DNA of 26,014 nt from JAJTZA01 sp041744075 (GCA_041744075.1 JBGTLQ010000069.1:1-26014); one strand, 5' to 3'. Positions 1 to 8,485 are shown, counted from the stretch's first letter. Numbers and translations are program-made. The notes: a model not told the origin generated them from the letters alone.

Positions 1-437
1 CGTCGGCAAGCTCCTCACCAACACGCCGTGTCCTTGAGATAGAGGAAAGTTCTCATTAGATACATTGGCCGAGTTCCTTGTTTAAGCGGGATGTTCCAAA
101 GCCTCAAAAATCATATTCTCGTTGTTTCTTCCCCAATTCCCCTAAGGGAAAAACTCCTCTCGACGCGCTTTCAAACAATGAGGAAATCCTCCTGAGTAGG
201 GATAAAAATCCATCATTTTCGAGGCAAAAATCGAAACAAATGGTCCCCGCGTGCAACACCATCGCAAAATTTTGTTGTGTATGAAGTTAGAATGGGAACA
301 ATCATTTTTATGCAACAGGTGCAATATAATGCTGTCATCAAATTATGTCTTAAATGTTTTGTGCGAGTGGTTTATGGGTAATAAAAAATACTCAAATATA
401 AAGCTGGTTTTGTTGCATAACATGATACGTTCCAATC
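1..437. other. Upstream region without a recognisable gene
   Basis: No convincing coding region is seen. The first bases could be the end of a gene lying outside the window, since all three forward frames close within about 60 bases, but nothing in them is recognisable. From about 270 the DNA becomes clearly AT-rich, as expected for a promoter region ahead of the protease gene at 438. It contains a perfect TATAAT at 325-330 without a convincing -35 box. A near-palindrome, TTCCCCTAAGGGAA, lies at 137-150. Short open frames here have no family features and poor codon character. Confidence 0.5.
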
Positions 438-2363
438 ATGAGAACTGTGCAACGAGGGTATTTTTTATGGACTGCGATGGCAGTTGTTGCGTTGGGCTTT
501 GTTTACTTGTCTCGCGTCGATTCCCCTAGGGGAAAACCCGAAAAATCGGATCAGGTAGCAATTGATTCTTTTGACTCTGGAAAGCGACTTAATGGCGAAC
601 CGAAACCAGCAGTTCCTCATCTCCCACCCGATTCTTCTGAATCCCATGATCCCGTGGAAGTCGCACTCGCTAATGGCAGGGTATTGGCGACTCAAACGGA
701 ATCGTTGGGTTCTGATCGCCTCTGGCAGCGCGTTCGCTTGGTAGAAACCGAGATCCAGCCACGACCCGTGCGGGTGGTCGAGCGCTGGGACATCGATGAA
801 GGGATTGCAAGAGCAACGAAGCGCGAAATGTTCTTGGCCGATCAGGTTCTGATCCAAGTCAAGGAGGGCGTGAACAGGGCCAATCTCGCAAGCCGCATGG
901 CAACGTCAGGGATTCAAGTGCTGAGCGAGGTGTCTCCTGGTTTTTTCACACTGCGTTTGCCATCTGCCGACATAGACGCCGTTCCACAAGCTATGGATTT
1001 TTTGGCTGAGCAGGCAGACGTCATTACGACAGTGGAGGCCGATGGCGTTGGTTTTGGAAGCGGCGTTCCCAATGATCCACAGTTTGGAAATCAGTGGGGT
1101 CATCGCAACACCGGCCAATTTGGAGGAAGTGTGCCTGGCACCGATGTCGCAGCTCCCGACTTTTGGGGCATTGTGGGAAATGCAAAGGGGCTTGTTATTG
1201 CCGTCTTGGATTCCGGCATAAACTCATCTCACCCGGACCTTCAAAACGTGGCACGGGTCAACCCTGCTGAAATTCCCGGCAATGGAGTGGATGATGATGG
1301 GAATGGACGCATCGATGACATCAATGGCTGGGATTTTGTCAACAATGATAACAATCCTAACGATGATCATGGCCATGGCACGAATATCTCAGGAATTTTG
1401 GTTGCCAACCGTGATAACGGCACCGGTATTGCGGGATTATTGCCGGGGGCCAAGATTCTTGTTGGTAAAATCCTCAATGCCTCCAACTCCGGGTTAACAT
1501 CCAACGTGATCGCCGGTCTTGCGTATGCCCGCATGGCGGGGGTGCCGGTTATTAACCTTTCTCTCCAAAGTTACCCTTTCAGCGCCGCGCTGAGCGCTGA
1601 GATCACAGCCTGCGAAAACGCCGGGATTCTGATCGTGGTTAGCGCAGGCAATCTGGGCACCAACAATGACGTGTCACCGAATTACCCCAGTTCCTACACC
1701 CATGCCAATGTCCTCTCCGTGGGAAGCCATTCGTTGGATAACACGTTCTGGAATGGCACACCAAATCCCTCAAATTTTGGGGCGAATTCGGTGGATGTTT
1801 TGGCACCAGGGCGTTTCATCTATAGCACCCACCTTGCCTCGAATTATGTGTATTTCACAGGCACCTCCCAAGCCACGGCCTATGTCTCGGCCATCGCCGG
1901 GGCCATCAAATTTGCCAATCCTCAGTGGACACCCGCCCAGATCAAGGCGGCTGTGATGACGTCTGCTGTGACGTCCCCAACCTACCAAGGAGTTTGTGTT
2001 TCTAGTGGGCGGGTGAATGCCGTGAAAGCGGTTGCAAGGTCCTTCGTTCAAAATCCATCCATGGACACTGACAGTGACCAAGTTCCTAATCTGATCGAAT
2101 ACCTTGCTGGCAGTATGATTTGCTGCCCAACTAGCAAGCCGCCCATCAACCACGAACTCATCGGAGGACAATTCCGAATCAGCATTCCAACAGTCTCCCG
2201 ACCTGAAGCCACCCTCCAGGTCGAAGCCTCCACGAATCTTGTCAATTGGGGAACTGCGGGGGTGGTTGACCTCAGTGGGCCAGGCACACTCGTTGGAGGG
2301 ATACCACCATCTTCTTCGACAAGAACATTCCTGAGAATCAAAGCTGTTCCCACACCTCCATGA
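438..2363 (+). CDS. Exported subtilisin-like serine protease (peptidase family S8)
   Basis: This 641-residue protein should hydrolyse peptide bonds outside the cytoplasm. Residues about 8-25 form a hydrophobic signal peptide or membrane anchor, followed by a prodomain-like region to about 200. The catalytic triad is visible: Asp258 in AVLDSG, His313 in DDHGHGTN, and Ser477 in FTGTSQAT, with the oxyanion Asn405 in VSAGN. An Asp/Asn-rich insert (about 280-310) just before the His motif could bind calcium. After the catalytic domain (about 245-535) comes a C-terminal domain starting at DTDSDQVPNLIEYLAG and ending in FLRI, a layout frequent in Verrucomicrobiota secreted proteins and possibly a sorting or adhesion domain. 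The ATG at 438 has no clear Shine-Dalgarno, but it begins right before the signal segment. The family assignment is firm; the substrate is unknown. Confidence 0.93.
   Translation: MRTVQRGYFLWTAMAVVALGFVYLSRVDSPRGKPEKSDQVAIDSFDSGKRLNGEPKPAVPHLPPDSSESHDPVEVALANGRVLATQTESLGSDRLWQRVRLVETEIQPRPVRVVERWDIDEGIARATKREMFLADQVLIQVKEGVNRANLASRMATSGIQVLSEVSPGFFTLRLPSADIDAVPQAMDFLAEQADVITTVEADGVGFGSGVPNDPQFGNQWGHRNTGQFGGSVPGTDVAAPDFWGIVGNAKGLVIAVLDSGINSSHPDLQNVARVNPAEIPGNGVDDDGNGRIDDINGWDFVNNDNNPNDDHGHGTNISGILVANRDNGTGIAGLLPGAKILVGKILNASNSGLTSNVIAGLAYARMAGVPVINLSLQSYPFSAALSAEITACENAGILIVVSAGNLGTNNDVSPNYPSSYTHANVLSVGSHSLDNTFWNGTPNPSNFGANSVDVLAPGRFIYSTHLASNYVYFTGTSQATAYVSAIAGAIKFANPQWTPAQIKAAVMTSAVTSPTYQGVCVSSGRVNAVKAVARSFVQNPSMDTDSDQVPNLIEYLAGSMICCPTSKPPINHELIGGQFRISIPTVSRPEATLQVEASTNLVNWGTAGVVDLSGPGTLVGGIPPSSSTRTFLRIKAVPTPP
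521..534. repeat. 14-bp perfect palindrome, near-copy of 137-150
   Basis: TTCCCCTAGGGGAA at 521-534 is a perfect palindrome near the start of the protease gene. With flanking bases it matches the element at 137-150 (TTCCCCTAAGGGAA) at all but one position. The two copies bracket the putative promoter region of the gene. They could be an operator pair or chance. Confidence 0.4.
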
Positions 2364-2439
2364 TCGTTGGAGCCCGTTTGTTGGGTTTGTAGAAAAATTG
2401 GGTTCGCTGTTGGATGTGAAAATGCTATTGCAAAAAGGC

Positions 2440-3099
2440 ATGGACATACTTCCGAAACTTGTGGCCCCTTCCATCTTGGCCAGCGATTTTGCGAATCTGG
2501 GCTCAGAAGTTCGTAAGGTCGATGCGGCAGGTGCCGATTGGATCCATTGCGATGTGATGGATGGGCACTTTGTCGGAAATATCTCCTTTGGTCCTGCCGT
2601 CGTAGAGGCTGTGTCACGTCATACAAAGCTTCCCTTGGATGTTCACCTCATGATTTCCAGACCAGATAAATATTTTCCCAGATTCACAACTGTGGCGCAC
2701 TCGATCTCCGTGCATGTGGAGGCTGACCATGATGTCGCAACGACCCTGACTGCGATCCGGTCTGCAGGTTGTTTGGCTGGCTTGGCCATTAGTCCCGCAA
2801 CCAAAATTGAGGCCGTGAAACCGTTTCTTGGAGCCTTCGACATTTTGTTGGTTATGACTGTGGTTCCTGGGTTTGGCGGACAACCCTTCCTGCCTGAGAT
2901 GCTGGAGAAAGTTCGTGCCGCTGCCGAATGGCGGAATGAGGGTAGCTTTGAATTTTCCATTGAGGTCGATGGAGGCATAACCGTGAAAACAGCCAAACAA
3001 TCCGTGGAGGCCGGGGCCAATGTTCTTGTGGCAGGCACCTCGGTATTCAAGGCCGAAGATGCCGCTTTAGAAATTCGGCAGCTCCGCTCGGCTCAGTAA
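2440..3099 (+). CDS. rpe: Ribulose-phosphate 3-epimerase
   Basis: Interconverts D-ribulose 5-phosphate and D-xylulose 5-phosphate in the pentose phosphate pathway (cytoplasm). The 219-residue TIM barrel has the family length. It begins with the typical LVAPSILASDFANL and has WIHCDVMDGHFV (metal and active-site His36, Asp38), LDVHLMI (His69), the phosphate-binding loop PGFGGQPF, and the second catalytic Asp177 in IEVDGGI. The usual VNPGFGGQ reads VVPGFGGQ here. The ATG at 2440 matches the family N-terminus; in-frame upstream TTG (2398) and ATG (2422) would only add an unconserved extension. It lies 76 bases after the protease gene and ends two bases before the converging kamA-like gene. Confidence 0.96.
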   Translation: MDILPKLVAPSILASDFANLGSEVRKVDAAGADWIHCDVMDGHFVGNISFGPAVVEAVSRHTKLPLDVHLMISRPDKYFPRFTTVAHSISVHVEADHDVATTLTAIRSAGCLAGLAISPATKIEAVKPFLGAFDILLVMTVVPGFGGQPFLPEMLEKVRAAAEWRNEGSFEFSIEVDGGITVKTAKQSVEAGANVLVAGTSVFKAEDAALEIRQLRSAQ

Positions 3100-3101
3100 A
3101 A

Positions 3102-4352
3102 TCAGAGCCCGGCAAGCTCTGCGGAGTGGTGATCCAACACATTCTGAGATGGCTCAGGATACTCAAAGATTTTTCCTTCAAAATTCCGAATGACGACTTT
3201 TTCTTCGTCATGGTAAACGACATAGCCCGGACCGACGGGAACCTTGCCACCACCGCCCGGGGCATCGATCACAAATTGAGGAACCGCGTATCCCGTGGTA
3301 TGTCCCCTCAGAGCCTCAATGATCTCAATACCCTTTGCAACACTGGCTCTCAAATGAGATGAGCCCTGGATCAGATCGCACTGGTAGAGGTAGTAGGGAC
3401 GAACACGGCACATGAGGAGTTTTTGCACCAATTCCTTCATCGTGCTTGCATCGTCATTCACCCCCGCCAGCAAAACGCTTTGATTTCCCAGAGGAATTCC
3501 CGCATCCGCCAAGCGCCCCAAAGCCTCCCGCACTTCCGTGGTCAGTTCCCTCGGATGGTTGACGTGGACGCTCATCCAGAGCGGATGGTATTTTTTGAGC
3601 ATCTCGCAAAGAGCCGGCGTGATTCGTTGGGGCAGAAAAATCGGGACCCTGCTTCCAATGCGCAGAAATTGGATATGCGGGATTGACCGCAATCGAGACA
3701 GGATGGCTTCCAATCGAGCATCCGAAAGCAAAAGCGCATCACCACCCGAGAGAAGCACATCACGAATCTCGGTATGAGCTTCCAAGTAGCGATAAGCCTC
3801 CTCGAAGTCCGTGTGCAATTCTTGCTCCCCCACCCCGCTGACCACGCGGCTTCGGGTGCAATAGCGGCAATACGAAGCGCAACGATCCGTCACCAAAAAC
3901 AACACGCGGTCTGGATAGCGGTGAACCAATCCCGGAGCTGGCATGTGGCTGTCTTCCCCACAAGGGTCCGCCATTTCCCAAGGAGCAGTGCTTCCTTCCT
4001 CTGCTCGGGGAATGACCTGCCTGCGAATCGGACACCCCGGATTGTCAGGCTCGATCAAATTGAAAAAATGAGGCGTCACCGAAAAAGCCAGCTTACCCCG
4101 CGCGAGCAAAATCCCGGCTCGCTCGGAAGGTGTCAAAGAAATCAACTTTTCGACACCCTCCAATGTTGAGACACGATTGCGCAGTTGCCACTTCCAATCA
4201 GACCAGTCCTCTGATGAAACGCCCTTCCAATGTCCAGGAGCAGGCGATGTGAAAGAAATAGAGGATGTGGTAGTAGCCTCTTCAGGCATAATGGACATGG
4301 CAGTAATGAGGGAAAGTAATCTCATCATCGGTTTTGTCAATTGGTCACACAA
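3102..4352 (-). CDS. kamA: Lysine 2,3-aminomutase family radical SAM protein
   Basis: A PLP- and S-adenosylmethionine-dependent radical enzyme that in characterised members moves the alpha-amino group of L-lysine to give beta-lysine. The cluster motif is Cys158-x3-Cys162-x2-Cys165 (RCASYCRYC), and the PLP lysine is K370 in DAPGGGGK. Two acidic residues that bind the lysine side-chain amine in clostridial KamA have counterparts, D326 (QCDLIQG) and D363 (IDAPGG), which favours lysine as substrate. The length (up to 416) fits KamA rather than the shorter EpmB, though EpmB-like roles cannot be excluded because efp/epmA are not in the window. The start is uncertain. A strong GAGGAGG (4353-4359) directly abuts TTG 4352; TTG 4340 (12-base spacing) or ATG 4328 are alternatives. 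It lies 42 bases downstream of the mobA-like gene and is probably cotranscribed with it. Confidence 0.88.
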   Translation of the reverse strand: MCDQLTKPMMRLLSLITAMSIMPEEATTTSSISFTSPAPGHWKGVSSEDWSDWKWQLRNRVSTLEGVEKLISLTPSERAGILLARGKLAFSVTPHFFNLIEPDNPGCPIRRQVIPRAEEGSTAPWEMADPCGEDSHMPAPGLVHRYPDRVLFLVTDRCASYCRYCTRSRVVSGVGEQELHTDFEEAYRYLEAHTEIRDVLLSGGDALLLSDARLEAILSRLRSIPHIQFLRIGSRVPIFLPQRITPALCEMLKKYHPLWMSVHVNHPRELTTEVREALGRLADAGIPLGNQSVLLAGVNDDASTMKELVQKLLMCRVRPYYLYQCDLIQGSSHLRASVAKGIEIIEALRGHTTGYAVPQFVIDAPGGGGKVPVGPGYVVYHDEEKVVIRNFEGKIFEYPEPSQNVLDHHSAELAGL

Positions 4353-4394
4353 CCTCCTCGAGTCTGTGGATTCTGCCTATGTTCCGTAGAAACC

Positions 4395-4967
4395 TCATGG
4401 CAGATCTTGGGGGCAATTCACATTTCGGAGAATCGCTTCTAATTCTCTATCCACGTCCCATGGAAGTAGCAGCCCGGCTCCGACGCCAAAATCCACCAAT
4501 TCCCTGATGGCAAAAATTTCCTTGGTCAGGTGCTCACTCGCTCTAGTCCTCAGAGAACTGACATAAACCGCAGCCAAAGGCTCCCACCCCTTGGCCGTTC
4601 GGGGCACACACCCAGACCCCGCCTCACACCGCTTCAATAGCTCCCTCACAAAACCTGCACTCATATTGGGCAGGTCAACGGCAAGGACCACCAAGTGACT
4701 TTCCTGAAGGGCTTCAAGGCCCTGCGCAATCGGCTCCAAGGGGCCAAGATTCGGAGAACGATCATAGAACAAATCATACCCCGCCATGTCCTCACCACCC
4801 CCCACACCAACGGCAACTCGAACCCTCTGACACCCAGCCTCCCGCAGAACACGAACCTGATGCTCAAGCCAGCTTTCCGCCCCCGTCCTCAACTGGGCTT
4901 TGTCTCTCCCCATTCGGAGAGAATTTCCCCCTGCCAAAACCAGACCTTCAAATGTTGGGCCGCTCAT
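4395..4967 (-). CDS. mobA: Molybdenum cofactor guanylyltransferase-like nucleotidyltransferase
   Basis: MobA transfers GMP to molybdopterin to form the guanine dinucleotide cofactor. The 190-residue protein has the family signature LAGGNSLRMGRDKAQL (residues 11-26), NLGPLEPIAQGLEAL in the GPL region, and AVDLPNM (about 96-102), where the Asp coordinates magnesium. The length agrees with MobA (about 190-200). Other molybdenum cofactor genes are absent, so a related sugar- or cofactor-nucleotidyltransferase role is possible. The ATG at 4967 is preceded by GGGAGA, very close to the start. It is the first gene of a probable two-gene unit with the aminomutase gene. Confidence 0.82.
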   Translation of the reverse strand: MSGPTFEGLVLAGGNSLRMGRDKAQLRTGAESWLEHQVRVLREAGCQRVRVAVGVGGGEDMAGYDLFYDRSPNLGPLEPIAQGLEALQESHLVVLAVDLPNMSAGFVRELLKRCEAGSGCVPRTAKGWEPLAAVYVSSLRTRASEHLTKEIFAIRELVDFGVGAGLLLPWDVDRELEAILRNVNCPQDLP

Positions 4968-5068
4968 TCTCCCTACAAATCCTCACCAATGCCTGCTCTG
5001 GCGAGAGCAAAAGGATGTACAAAAAGGCACAAAAAATATCATGCACTGATTTTCATTGCGACCTGAGC

Positions 5069-5099
5069 TTGAAGCAATTACTTTGCGAATGGCTAGAAT
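5069..5099 (+). promoter_or_regulatory. Possible promoter of tRNA-Gln
   Basis: TTGAAG (5069-5074) and TAGAAT (5094-5099) with a rather long 19-base spacer lie about 57 bases before the mature tRNA. The position fits a tRNA promoter but the match is only moderate. Confidence 0.3.
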
Positions 5100-5155
5100 T
5101 GACCGCTCACCCCAGTCATTCGGAACGCAAAATCTTGCGCTTTTCAACAGCCATT

Positions 5156-5229
5156 TGCCTCGTGGTGTAACGGTAGCACTGCAGATTCTGGATCTGTTTG
5201 TCATGGTTCGAATCCATGCGAGGCAGCCA
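5156..5229 (+). tRNA. tRNA-Gln (anticodon CUG)
   Basis: A full cloverleaf can be folded. The acceptor stem TGCCTCG (5156-5162) pairs with CGAGGCA (5219-5225); the D stem is GTG/CAC; the anticodon stem GCAGA/TCTGT encloses the loop TTCTGGA, giving anticodon CTG; and the T stem CATGG/CCATG encloses TTCGAAT. Discriminator G and an encoded CCA follow. This reads CAG glutamine codons. No tRNA neighbours are seen. Confidence 0.95.
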
Positions 5230-5251
5230 AATTGCTTGCATTCAGTATATT

Positions 5252-5298
5252 ATGATGATTTCAGGAATGAATCCATTCCTGCATCATTCATGTTTTTT
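5252..5298 (+). terminator. Hairpin terminator after tRNA-Gln
   Basis: CAGGAATG (5262-5269) pairs with CATTCCTG (5274-5281) around a four-base loop. An outer ATGATG/CATCAT extends the stem, with a small bulge. Six T residues follow at 5293-5298. This is consistent with a factor-independent terminator 20-70 bases after the tRNA. Confidence 0.6.
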
Positions 5299-5327
5299 GC
5301 TTTACACCAATAAATGGAGCAAAATAC

Positions 5328-5828
5328 TTGAAAACCTATGCGTGGGAGCCGAAGCCGAAGAAAGTTTCACAGCTCCCTATAGACTACGTGAACAAACAAA
5401 TGACATTTGCTTCTGAACTAGAGAAAAGCATTCCTAATTACTACGAGGCATCACCAGCTGATTTTGAGGCGCTTGAGGCATTTGCCCAAAATCCCCAAAT
5501 TGACAGTGGCCGCAATGAATACGCCTGCACTCTCGCCCGCCAACTCCCTCAATCCCTTGATCATTTCCGTAGAATTGAGCTTCAACATTCCCGTTCTGCC
5601 GTTACAGAACACCGGGAAACCTTGGTGTCATTAGAGAGGTTAGCCCGCAATTTCTCGGATTTCCTGTGCCGGAACCCTCATATTGACATCTCCGAAACTG
5701 GACTGAAGCCAGATGATATCCATGCAAATTCACGTTATCTTGCGGATAGATTGGATATCTGGTACGGGCCTCGCGATGACAAAAAGGCGGATTCCTTCTT
5801 TGAACTCATCGGATATGAGGCCGTCTGA
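5328..5828 (+). CDS. Hypothetical protein, first of an overlapping pair
   Basis: A 166-residue soluble protein that I do not recognise. It is acidic to neutral, mostly predicted helical, and has no signal peptide, membrane segment, Cys cluster or nucleotide-binding motif. TTG at 5328 is supported by a GGAG eight bases upstream; the first in-frame ATG (5400) has no Shine-Dalgarno. It sits between the tRNA-Gln terminator and a second small gene whose start overlaps its 3' end by 14 bases, so the two are probably translated together. The location between a tRNA and rnpB would suit recently acquired DNA, but no integrase or attachment-site duplication is visible. No function can be assigned. Confidence 0.6.
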   Translation: MKTYAWEPKPKKVSQLPIDYVNKQMTFASELEKSIPNYYEASPADFEALEAFAQNPQIDSGRNEYACTLARQLPQSLDHFRRIELQHSRSAVTEHRETLVSLERLARNFSDFLCRNPHIDISETGLKPDDIHANSRYLADRLDIWYGPRDDKKADSFFELIGYEAV

Positions 5829-6033
5829 TATTTTCAAGGAAATCCTTGATTTACAGATTTGTGCAGCGATCGCCCCTCCCGAGCGCAAACTTGAAATTCA
5901 GGCGCTTCTTCAATCGAGGAAAGCCCAATTAATTCGTACCTCCAAATGCTCTACTGAAGACATCCAGCAGGGGATCAAGCGGGAGTACAGGACACACGCG
6001 GGAACTATTATTGATCGGGTATTAGGTTCATAG
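5815..6033 (+). CDS. Small hypothetical protein overlapping the preceding gene
   Basis: A 72-residue, probably helical, charged protein (begins MRPSDIFKEILDLQICAA). No known family is recognised. The ATG at 5815 lies inside the last codons of the 166-residue gene (14-base overlap), typical of translational coupling. A longer version from an upstream in-frame start (ATG 5776 or 5713) is possible but would overlap more. The pair resembles a two-gene operon such as a small regulatory or toxin-antitoxin-like pair in layout only; no motif supports that reading. Confidence 0.45.
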   Translation: MRPSDIFKEILDLQICAAIAPPERKLEIQALLQSRKAQLIRTSKCSTEDIQQGIKREYRTHAGTIIDRVLGS

Positions 6034-6154
6034 CGGTGATTCGTCTCCTGCAGAAAGCATAGATTGATCGCTCAGGAGAGTTTCCTCACAAGCGAAAGCT
6101 TCTTATCTGCAAAGAATTTATTGGTCCTGTGACCGCAATCATGAGACGTTTATC

Positions 6155-6540
<386 letters not shown>

Positions 6541-6582
6541 GGGGGTGGAATCGGAATCCTCCGGCTCCACCCCCGCCTTTTT
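6541..6582 (+). terminator. rnpB terminator
   Basis: A nine-base GC-rich stem, GGGGGTGGA (6541-6549) with TCCACCCCC (6566-6574), is followed by GCC and a five-T run. It starts immediately after the RNase P RNA, so it is a clear factor-independent terminator for it. Confidence 0.85.
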
Positions 6583-6841
6583 AAGTCTTCAGATCAAAAA
6601 AGTTATTCATTCCTACGAGGCCACCAAACACATGGTCATTTGCGAGAGGAAGAGATCTGGTTTCTCTCCGGCAAAGAATAGGTCAGGCTCGCCCAGTGGC
6701 TTTCGTATTGGTTTGGCCGGCCGTTTGGACAAATTGAGACCGCCACAAGGATCCAACGGCCTGCACCTTGGAATGGGAGTTTAAAGCGGCCCTCAGAGTT
6801 TGCCGACAATTGCGAATAGAAACTGGTGACGCGTAGTCATC
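6583..6841. other. Intergenic stretch between rnpB and the DUF4331 gene terminator
   Basis: I see no supported gene, RNA or repeat in these roughly 260 bases. Open frames that cross it overlap rnpB and lack family features. Confidence 0.5.
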
Positions 6842-6886
6842 AAAAAAATGAAGCCGCCGGGACAGTTGGTGAACCATCCCGGCGGC
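6842..6886 (-). terminator. Terminator of the DUF4331 gene
   Basis: Read leftward, GCCGCCGGGA (6886-6877) pairs perfectly with TCCCGGCGGC (6862-6853). After a short TTCA a run of seven T residues follows (6848-6842 on the minus strand). It begins 15 bases after the stop codon of the leftward gene. Confidence 0.8.
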
Positions 6887-6901
6887 GTTCTTTAAGCAAA
6901 G

Positions 6902-8341
6902 TCAGGGATCCTTGCGGTTCGTCGTTCCAGCGTGAGGAGTGGCCGAATAGGGGAAGACCTGATGGAATTCTTGATCATTGCTGTCCACGTTGTCACCAAC
7001 CGGTGTGATCGGTGGTGTGTAGGAAGGACCATTAGCAATGGCTGTGAGGGCAATATCAACGACATCGTCGCCAAATCGACGGCCATTCGGCCATCCACTG
7101 GGACCTCCCGACTGCGTGTTGTCGCCGCCAAGGAAGCTAAGTCGGTTGAAGCCGACCTGCCCTGAGAGACGAACTGGCTCGGTTGATGTGTTCACGCGCA
7201 GGACGTCTGGGATGAAAATTCCTCGCAAATCTGTGCGGTTGGTCGTGACGAATTCTGTTCCATAGAGAGTGTTGATCAATATCGCAACCTCACTGGTTAG
7301 CGCATACTTGGCGAAGAGCTCAGCATCAACATCTGGAGTGGTGCGATTGTAAAGATCTTTATCGACCGATCCAACGAGGAGCTCGTTAAAAAGAGGATTC
7401 CCCATTCGGTTGACCTGAATGAATTTGCCGTTCTGTTTGATGCGACCCTTGCCGTTGAACTTACGATTGCTACGACTCACCGAGGCATAAACCCCGACCG
7501 TCGGGAATCCCGTGACCCCTTGAAGCTCCGTGAGAGGAATTTGAATTCCGTAAGCGAGGACATTGTATCCTTTGAACCCATCCACTCCGTCACCGTCTTG
7601 GCCCAGACCGTCGGCAAGATTTCCGTTGTTATCGAGCACACGGGAAGCAAACAGATCAAAGATGGCTGGTGTGTCGGCGTAGAACCCGTCTTCTCGCGGA
7701 CCCGCAAAAACGCGATATCCTCTAGGGAGGGGATAGATAGCCTGGCTCGTATAGATGTCAAGTTCTTCAGCCGTTGTGGCACCAGAGACAGCAACACCAT
7801 TTTCGTCGTTGTAATGAGGAGTGACGTTTTCTCCCACATTGGGTGGTGGCACAATCCGCGTCATGTCGGAGAGACTTTCCTTACTTTTACTCCGTTCCAT
7901 CTCGACGCCGTAAGTTTGCACATAATTTTGTGCGTCATCTCCGATGTTTTCAATACTGCCTATGCGTGTTCCCACTCCATATTGAAAGATTGTGTTAGGA
8001 TTTTTTAGATCCCCGGTGACACTTGAGAAGTTAAAATTATACGTCAGTTCGGTTTCACCCGTGGATGGGTTTGCAATATGAATACTGTAAAGGGCGAAAT
8101 CTGAGAAACGATCGTAAAACGGGCCATCGCCTGGCTCAGAAAATGGTCGAACGTGGACCACAACATTGAGGACTTTGCCTCCATTGCCGTCTGCCCCAAT
8201 AAAGGAGTACACGTCGGTGATATTGGCCTGTGGATCCTGCTTGATGAGAGCGGCGTCGCTGTGGCTGGCCGCAATGAGCTTGCCATGCGGCAACATGGCC
8301 AGCACACAAGTTAAGGTGAGAAGATTTCGAATAGGTTTCAT
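6902..8341 (-). CDS. Secreted DUF4331 family protein
   Basis: A 479-residue exported protein. The signal peptide covers about residues 1-25 (hydrophobic core LLTLTCVLAML), with cleavage likely after IAA. The mature protein begins SHSDAALIKQDPQANITDVYSF, matching the usual DUF4331 opening in which an SHREAP-like motif precedes a conserved 'DP.A..TDVYAF' block. The rest is beta-rich and has no catalytic motif I can name. The family is widespread and its biochemical role is not established. The ATG at 8341 has no Shine-Dalgarno; a perfect TATAAT lies only 14 bases upstream, so the mRNA leader may be very short. It is probably monocistronic, with a strong terminator after it. Confidence 0.85.
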   Translation of the reverse strand: MKPIRNLLTLTCVLAMLPHGKLIAASHSDAALIKQDPQANITDVYSFIGADGNGGKVLNVVVHVRPFSEPGDGPFYDRFSDFALYSIHIANPSTGETELTYNFNFSSVTGDLKNPNTIFQYGVGTRIGSIENIGDDAQNYVQTYGVEMERSKSKESLSDMTRIVPPPNVGENVTPHYNDENGVAVSGATTAEELDIYTSQAIYPLPRGYRVFAGPREDGFYADTPAIFDLFASRVLDNNGNLADGLGQDGDGVDGFKGYNVLAYGIQIPLTELQGVTGFPTVGVYASVSRSNRKFNGKGRIKQNGKFIQVNRMGNPLFNELLVGSVDKDLYNRTTPDVDAELFAKYALTSEVAILINTLYGTEFVTTNRTDLRGIFIPDVLRVNTSTEPVRLSGQVGFNRLSFLGGDNTQSGGPSGWPNGRRFGDDVVDIALTAIANGPSYTPPITPVGDNVDSNDQEFHQVFPYSATPHAGTTNRKDP

Positions 8342-8355
8342 TATATTTTTGGTTA

Positions 8356-8387
8356 ATTATAGGGATGAAGCAGTGCGCTTCAGCACT
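8356..8387 (-). promoter_or_regulatory. Candidate DUF4331 gene promoter with interlocked inverted repeats
   Basis: On the minus strand a perfect TATAAT (8361-8356) lies just upstream of ATG 8341. The position of the -35 box (about 8379-8384) lacks a TTGACA-like hexamer. It is instead covered by two interleaved inverted repeats: TGAAGC (8366-8371) with GCTTCA (8377-8382), and AGTGC (8372-8376) with GCACT (8383-8387). A regulator-dependent promoter would look like this. Confidence 0.35.
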
Positions 8388-8485
8388 TCGTTCGCCATTG
8401 GCGCTCACGCTGGCTGTGTATTTCTTGTCAGTCACCACATTCTTTTCAAAAGCATCATCAGGGCGCATGTCCGATTGCGTGGCAG

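Noticed and set aside
1770..2474. 234-residue minus-strand open frame inside the protease gene
   Set aside because: It is antisense to the catalytic and C-terminal domains of a clear S8 protease; low-complexity translation, no family features.
5156..6033. Integrated element at tRNA-Gln
   Set aside because: No integrase is seen, and no repeat of the tRNA 3' end is found downstream beyond an eight-base match at about 5268; two small genes alone do not make an island.
8366..8387. RNA pseudoknot in the DUF4331 leader
   Set aside because: Both connecting loops would have zero length, and the element lies upstream of the likely transcription start.
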